From: Candidatus Dormiibacterota bacterium | GTDB taxonomy: Bacteria > Chloroflexota > Dormibacteria > Aeolococcales > Bog-877 | Length of the DNA stretch: 9,616 bases | Assembly: GCA_003132265.1 (NCBI GenBank) | Contig: PKXE01000172.1 | Coordinates: 2,772 to 12,387 of the forward strand | Direction of reading: 5' to 3' | Shown: positions 6,418-9,616 of the stretch, piece by piece | Layout of the letters: every line of letters begins with the position of its first letter | Numbering within the stretch: position 1 is the first letter of the stretch | The notes under the pieces: generated by a model | The model's database searches: none | What the model was told of the DNA's origin: nothing | Seen by the model: the letters and a program-made list of their open reading frames with translations, nothing else | Made by a program: the position numbers and the translations under genes

Positions 6418-6704
6418 CGGAAGGTGATCCGGCCCTTGGTCAGGTCATAGGGACTGAGCTCGACCTTGACCTTGTCGCCGATCAAAGTCCGGATGTAGTG
6501 CTTGCGCATCTTGCCGGAGATGTAGGCCAGGACGGTCTGGCCGGTCTGGAGCTCCACCCGGAACTGGGCATTGGGCAGCGGCTCGACCACGGTGCCCTCG
6601 ATCTCGATGGTCTCTTCCTTCTGCTCCTCGACAGGAGTTACCCGGGAGACCCGAGGGCGCGAGGGGCCGCGGCGGGTGCGACCACCCATCGAGCGTCTGG
6701 CCAA
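6408..6704 (-). CDS. infA: Translation initiation factor IF-1 with Arg-rich N-terminal extension
   Basis: IF-1 binds the A site of the 30S subunit and helps IF-2 and IF-3 select the initiator tRNA. From about residue 32 the protein is a complete S1/OB-fold IF-1: [31 protein letters not shown] (62-72), [20 protein letters not shown] and terminal RYK. The total is 98 residues against about 72 for the family. The extra 26 residues, which begin [18 protein letters not shown], contain eight Arg. The start is a TTG at 6704-6702, supported by GGAGGT seven bases upstream; the only later start, an ATG five codons in, lies too far from that site. There are no rpmJ, rpsM or other ribosomal protein genes beside it, unlike the usual actinobacterial location. 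It may therefore be the sole relocated gene or a second copy. The gene has its own short upstream gap with a candidate promoter. Confidence 0.95.
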   Translation of the reverse strand: MARRSMGGRTRRGPSRPRVSRVTPVEEQKEETIEIEGTVVEPLPNAQFRVELQTGQTVLAYISGKMRKHYIRTLIGDKVKVELSPYDLTKGRITFRYK

Positions 6705-6711
6705 ATTACCG

Positions 6712-6717
6712 ACCTCC
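6712..6717 (-). promoter_or_regulatory. Ribosome binding site deciding the TTG start of infA
   Basis: GGAGGT on the minus strand lies seven bases before TTG at 6704. The next in-frame start, ATG five codons later, would be about 22 bases away. This supports translation of the full Arg-rich extension. Confidence 0.75.
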
Positions 6718-6762
6718 GAACTGAACAGGGGGACGGCGCGATCAGCCGATCCTCGGAACCTG

Positions 6763-6768
6763 ATTGTA
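6763..6768 (-). promoter_or_regulatory. -10 box of a candidate infA promoter
   Basis: The minus strand reads TACAAT, five of six matches to TATAAT, in the 78-base gap between fumarylacetoacetase and infA. Transcription would begin near 6756 and leave a leader of about 50 bases. No good -35 is visible, as is common in GC-rich bacteria. Read-through from the upstream operon is also possible. Confidence 0.45.
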
Positions 6769-6782
6769 TCCCGTGCCGCGGC

Positions 6783-7820
6783 TCAGCCCTGGGGGGGCCT
6801 CGGCACCAGGTGGCCACCACCACCGTGGCGGGGACCGATGACGTGGACCAGGCGGCCGGCCCCCTCCAACTCGCATTCAATGCGATCTCCCGGCTCCAGG
6901 AGCCGGCCTCGCTCCTGGCCGCTGCCGCCGCCCACCGTCCCGCTGGCCAGCACCTCGCCGGCTTCCAGGGGCTCAGCCCCGGAGGCGTAGGAGACCATCT
7001 CGGCGAAGGACCAGCGGGCCTCGCTGAGCCGGGCCTGGGCGACCCGTTCGCCGTTGAGGTAGGCGCTGACCTCGAGCTGGGCGGGATCGCCCAGCTCGTC
7101 GGCGGTGACCAGCCAGGGACCGAGCCCCGAGGCGAAGTCCTTGGACTTGGCCGGCCCCAGCCGCACCCGCATCTCATCTGCCTGGATGTCCCGCGCCGAG
7201 AAGTCACAGAAGACCGCGTAGCCCGCGATTGCCTCCTGAGCCGCCGCCACGCTGAGGTCGCGGCCGCCGGAGAGGAGAACGCAGGCCACCTCCAACTCGT
7301 AATCGAGGGCGTCGGTGTAGGCGGGCCAGGGCACCTCCGCCCCCGGGGCCAGCAGCGTGGCTGGGTTGCCTTTGTAGTAGACCGGCCGGCGATACCAGGG
7401 CTCGGGGATCGGCTCCCCTCGCCGCCGCGCCCCGGCCGCGACGTGCTCCTCGAAGGCGTAGAAGTCGCGGAGCAGCGGCGGCCGCAGGAGCGGCAGCCGC
7501 TCCACCTCATCAGGCCGGTAGCGCAGGCGGCTGCCGGAGGGCGCTTCAGCGTTCGCCGGCTGGCTCCCGGCCAGCTCGATCGCCTCTGCCGCCATCTCCA
7601 AGGCCCGCCGGCCACCTCGAAGCAGCGCCGTCAGATCGGGAGGGAACGTGGCCGCTGCCCAGCGGACCGGGTCCCCCGATCCCTGGCTCGCCCACCAGAG
7701 CTCGCCGGCGGCAGTGACGTCTACCAGGCGGGGGGCGTCCGATTGGGAGTCGGCGACCTCGGCCACCACCCGCGGAGTTAGCCCCAGCGGGCTCTCTATC
7801 CCTACCGTCGCGAGGCGCAT
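6783..7820 (-). CDS. fahA: Fumarylacetoacetase (fumarylacetoacetate hydrolase family)
   Basis: The enzyme catalyses the last step of tyrosine and homogentisate breakdown, cleaving 4-fumarylacetoacetate to fumarate and acetoacetate in the cytosol. The 345 residues are an N-terminal region (1-110) plus the FAH catalytic fold. DFYAFEEH (119-126) places Asp119 and His126 seven apart, the same spacing as the metal Asp and catalytic His of the mammalian enzyme. DYELEVA (173-179) supplies Glu175 and Glu177, and CDFSARDIQ (205-213) supplies Asp206, completing the metal site. SGLGPWLVT (231-239) and ASGTVGGGSGQE (292-303) are also conserved. It begins nine bases after the homogentisate dioxygenase stop, and GAGGAG, overlapping that stop, serves as its ribosome binding site. 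FAH folds also serve other hydrolases and decarboxylases, but the His and the dioxygenase neighbour make fumarylacetoacetase the best call. Confidence 0.9.
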   Translation of the reverse strand: MRLATVGIESPLGLTPRVVAEVADSQSDAPRLVDVTAAGELWWASQGSGDPVRWAAATFPPDLTALLRGGRRALEMAAEAIELAGSQPANAEAPSGSRLRYRPDEVERLPLLRPPLLRDFYAFEEHVAAGARRRGEPIPEPWYRRPVYYKGNPATLLAPGAEVPWPAYTDALDYELEVACVLLSGGRDLSVAAAQEAIAGYAVFCDFSARDIQADEMRVRLGPAKSKDFASGLGPWLVTADELGDPAQLEVSAYLNGERVAQARLSEARWSFAEMVSYASGAEPLEAGEVLASGTVGGGSGQERGRLLEPGDRIECELEGAGRLVHVIGPRHGGGGHLVPRPPQG

Positions 7821-7829
7821 CTCAGCTCC

Positions 7830-8963
7830 TCAGTCGTCGTCGATGTGAGGCATCCAGGACTCGGCGTATTCCAGGATCTCCGCCTGCTCGGAGCCCACCA
7901 GCGGATGCAGGGGATGCACCGCGTCGATCATCACCGCCACCTCGTCGTGGTGGGTCTTGGTCATCTGCCGGTCCCGCTCCACGGCCTTGGGCTGCGGGCC
8001 GTGGTGGATGCCCTGGGGGTGCCAGGTCATCATCCCGGCGTCGATCCCGGCCCGGCTCATGAACTGGCCGGCATGGTAGAAGAGCACTTCGTCGTAGTCA
8101 ATGTTGCGGTGGTAGAAGGGCAGCCGCACTGCCCCCTCGTCGTCGATGCCCTCGATCCGGCGGGGAGTGAAGGTGCAGAGGACGAAGCCCGAGGTCCGCA
8201 GCGTGGTGTGCACCGAGGGGGGCAGGTGGAACCGTCCCGCAGTGACCGGCCTGATATCCCGGACGTTGAGTGCGAAGGCGCTGAGGTCGCCCTTCCAGCC
8301 CACCGTGTCGATGGGATCGAAGGGGTAGAAGACCCTGGTCCACTGCCCCTCGCGCTCGATCACCAACTCCCACTCCCCCGCCGCGTTGGGTGCGCCCCCC
8401 GGGCCCGGAATCTCCGGCAGCCGCAGAACGGCCCGGTCGTAGGGGGAATGCTGCCCCATCCGGTCGGCCGGCGGCAGCTCCGGCATCTCGTAGGCGGCGA
8501 TCACCAAAAGGAAGCTCTCCTCGCCCTGGGGGAAGATTCGGTGGGTCGTCCCCCTGGGCAGGACGAGGTAGTCCCCCTGCTCATAGGTCAGCTTGCCGAA
8601 GTCGGTCGCCATCTCGCCGGCGCCTCGATGGACGAAGTAGATGAGGTCAGCGTCGGCGTTCCGGTAGGCATAGGGCATGGCCTGGGTGCGGCGCGAGAGT
8701 TTAATCCGCAGGTCCTGGTTGCCCAGGACCGGGGTCAGCCCGGCCGAGGGGTCCAGGGCGTCGGCGGCCTCCACCCGGCGCAGGTCGTAGGCGCGGGGGC
8801 GCAGTGGACCCTCGATGCGCAGCCACTCGGTGGGGGCATGGGCGTGGTAGAGGTGGGAGGCCGGGCCGAAGAACCCCTGCCGGCCGAACTCCTCCTCGTA
8901 GGTGCCTTCCGGGAGGTCACAGTGAGCCTGGCGGCTGAACCGCCCCCGGGACTGCGGGAACAT
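7830..8963 (-). CDS. hmgA: Homogentisate 1,2-dioxygenase
   Basis: This non-haem Fe(II) enzyme opens the ring of homogentisate with O2 to give maleylacetoacetate. From the chosen ATG the protein is 377 residues, somewhat shorter than the roughly 445-residue human form but of the same cupin architecture. FGPASHLYHAHAPTEW near the N-terminus is the family opening. FHLPPSVHTTL (245-255) holds the likely active-site His246. The C-terminal iron motifs are FYHRNIDYDEV (283-293) and WHPQGIHHGPQP (314-325). Counting without gaps, His285, His315 and His321 match human H335, H365 and H371. The carboxylate ligand is Asp291 or Glu292. The start at 8963-8961 has GGAGG (8977-8973) nine bases upstream; the open frame continues to 9086 but only as an out-of-frame overlap of the preceding gene. 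It lies five bases after the oxidoreductase stop and nine before fahA. Confidence 0.92.
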   Translation of the reverse strand: MFPQSRGRFSRQAHCDLPEGTYEEEFGRQGFFGPASHLYHAHAPTEWLRIEGPLRPRAYDLRRVEAADALDPSAGLTPVLGNQDLRIKLSRRTQAMPYAYRNADADLIYFVHRGAGEMATDFGKLTYEQGDYLVLPRGTTHRIFPQGEESFLLVIAAYEMPELPPADRMGQHSPYDRAVLRLPEIPGPGGAPNAAGEWELVIEREGQWTRVFYPFDPIDTVGWKGDLSAFALNVRDIRPVTAGRFHLPPSVHTTLRTSGFVLCTFTPRRIEGIDDEGAVRLPFYHRNIDYDEVLFYHAGQFMSRAGIDAGMMTWHPQGIHHGPQPKAVERDRQMTKTHHDEVAVMIDAVHPLHPLVGSEQAEILEYAESWMPHIDDD

Positions 8964-8968
8964 CTGGG

Positions 8969-9616
8969 TCAGCCTCCGGTAAAGCTGATCACGGTCTTGA
9001 TGTCGTCGGGCTGGCGGCTGAAGGCGTCGGCAAACTGCTCCACCGCCACCCGCCGGGTCACGATCTGATCCAGCACCCCGGGCCACTTCCGCACCGCCGC
9101 CCCCAGCATCCGGGCCGCCGCCTCGAAGTGGCGGCGGTTGGCATTGACGGTGCCGAAGACCAGCTTGTTGCCCAGCACCATGTCCAGGTTGAGCGAGTCA
9201 GAATCGATGGTCACGGTGCGCATCCCGGCGGTCACCGAGCTGAGGCAGCAGACCCCGTTGTTGCCGGTCGCGGCCATGGCATTCAGGGCGACCGACGAGG
9301 CCCCGGTCGCCTCGAAGGTGAGGTCGATGTGGCCCAGCTCCTTGGCCAGTCCCGCGACCGGGTGCTGATCGGCGTCAAGCAGCGTGGCCCCCACCGCCTT
9401 GGCGACCTTGAAGGCGGGGGAGCCGGGGTCGGACTTGGCGACCAGGCTGACCTCGATATCGCGGAGACGAAGGAAGATTGCCGCCAGCAGCCCGACCGCC
9501 CCGGCGCCACAGACCAGCGCCTGCTTGGGGTCCCAGGGCATCCGGCCCCGCTGGATGCTGAAGGCCTGGATCAGCCCCTTCTCGACGATGCTGCTGGGCT
9601 CCATCAGGACTCCCAC
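8969..9616 (-). CDS. Glucose-dehydrogenase-like MDR oxidoreductase, C-terminal part (partial)
   Basis: This is the last 216 codons, stop included, of a medium-chain dehydrogenase/reductase whose start lies beyond the right edge; the first in-window codon is a GTG inside the gene, not a start. GVLMEPSSIVEKG is the end of the catalytic domain, and VCGAGAVGLLAA (35-46) is the Rossmann nucleotide loop. DLTFEATGASSVALNAM, the NGV-CCLSSV segment and the tail (FGTVNANRRHFEAAARML, then VAVEQFADAF) match the glucose/galactose 1-dehydrogenase branch better than the alcohol dehydrogenase branch. VAKSDPGS after the second strand, with a Lys rather than an acidic residue, would suit NADP, but this is weak evidence. 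The zinc ligands are outside the window. It is co-transcribed with hmgA, five bases apart, with the hmgA ribosome binding site inside its last codons. The substrate is unknown; a role in aromatic or sugar oxidation is possible. Confidence 0.85.
   Translation of the reverse strand: MGVLMEPSSIVEKGLIQAFSIQRGRMPWDPKQALVCGAGAVGLLAAIFLRLRDIEVSLVAKSDPGSPAFKVAKAVGATLLDADQHPVAGLAKELGHIDLTFEATGASSVALNAMAATGNNGVCCLSSVTAGMRTVTIDSDSLNLDMVLGNKLVFGTVNANRRHFEAAARMLGAAVRKWPGVLDQIVTRRVAVEQFADAFSRQPDDIKTVISFTGG

Noticed and set aside
6498..7781. Plus-strand open frame of 427 codons across infA and fahA
   Set aside because: It spans two well-supported minus-strand genes and the gap between them, and its product has no family features.
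7845..9068. Plus-strand open frame of 407 codons opposite hmgA
   Set aside because: It mirrors hmgA; its His/Val/Gly-rich product is an effect of complementing GC-rich codons.
8964..9086. Longer N-terminus for HmgA starting at 9086
   Set aside because: It would overlap the MDR gene by more than 100 bases out of frame; the ATG at 8963 has a good ribosome binding site and matches the family N-terminus.
9614..9616. GTG at the right edge as the start of the MDR enzyme
   Set aside because: The sequence begins in the middle of the MDR fold, with the catalytic domain missing; it is an internal valine codon.

Overview
The window is GC-rich bacterial chromosome with dense, short-gapped genes, GTG and TTG starts beside ATG, and no phage, insertion sequence, CRISPR, tRNA or rRNA that I can see. 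Gene content (catabolic glutamate-dehydrogenase-type enzyme, diguanylate cyclase, tyrosine/homogentisate degradation, GalE-like epimerase, IF-1 ending in an actinobacterial-like RYK tail) fits Actinomycetota or a neighbouring high-GC terrabacterial phylum such as Chloroflexota or Dormibacterota. The phylum cannot be fixed from this sequence alone.

Layout from left to right. (1) 1-404, minus: N-terminal part of a Glu/Leu/Phe/Val dehydrogenase, cut by the window edge, whose catalytic lysine is replaced by alanine. (2) 405-681: a divergent regulatory region with a leaderless-type -10 box on the minus strand, a TTGACA box plus a perfect 7+3+7 palindrome on the plus strand, and a leader hairpin. 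(3) 682-1302, plus: a 206-residue protein that is about 75% Arg+Thr+Ala, with a central heptad-repeat helix, followed by a strong intrinsic terminator at 1332-1366. (4) 4592-1385, minus: a membrane diguanylate cyclase (TM-sensor-TM-HAMP-GAF-GGEEF) and, 40 bases downstream, a low-specificity L-threonine aldolase. (5) 4853-6417, plus: a two-gene unit of an unrecognised protein with an internal duplication and a GalE-like NAD-dependent epimerase, joined by an ATGA overlap. (6) 6704-6408, minus: translation initiation factor IF-1 away from any ribosomal protein genes, with an Arg-rich N-terminal extension. It overlaps the epimerase tail-to-tail by 10 bp. (7) 9616-6783, minus: a tightly packed operon of a glucose-dehydrogenase-like MDR oxidoreductase (5' end outside the window), homogentisate 1,2-dioxygenase and fumarylacetoacetase.

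How they work together: only the right-hand operon forms a clear pathway. HmgA opens the homogentisate ring and FahA makes the last cut to fumarate and acetoacetate in tyrosine/phenylalanine breakdown. The isomerase between them is not in view. The role of the MDR enzyme there is unknown. The other genes look like independent chromosomal units. The best candidates for something undescribed are the Arg/Thr-rich coiled-coil protein with its palindromic promoter, the lysine-less dehydrogenase beside it, and the extended IF-1.
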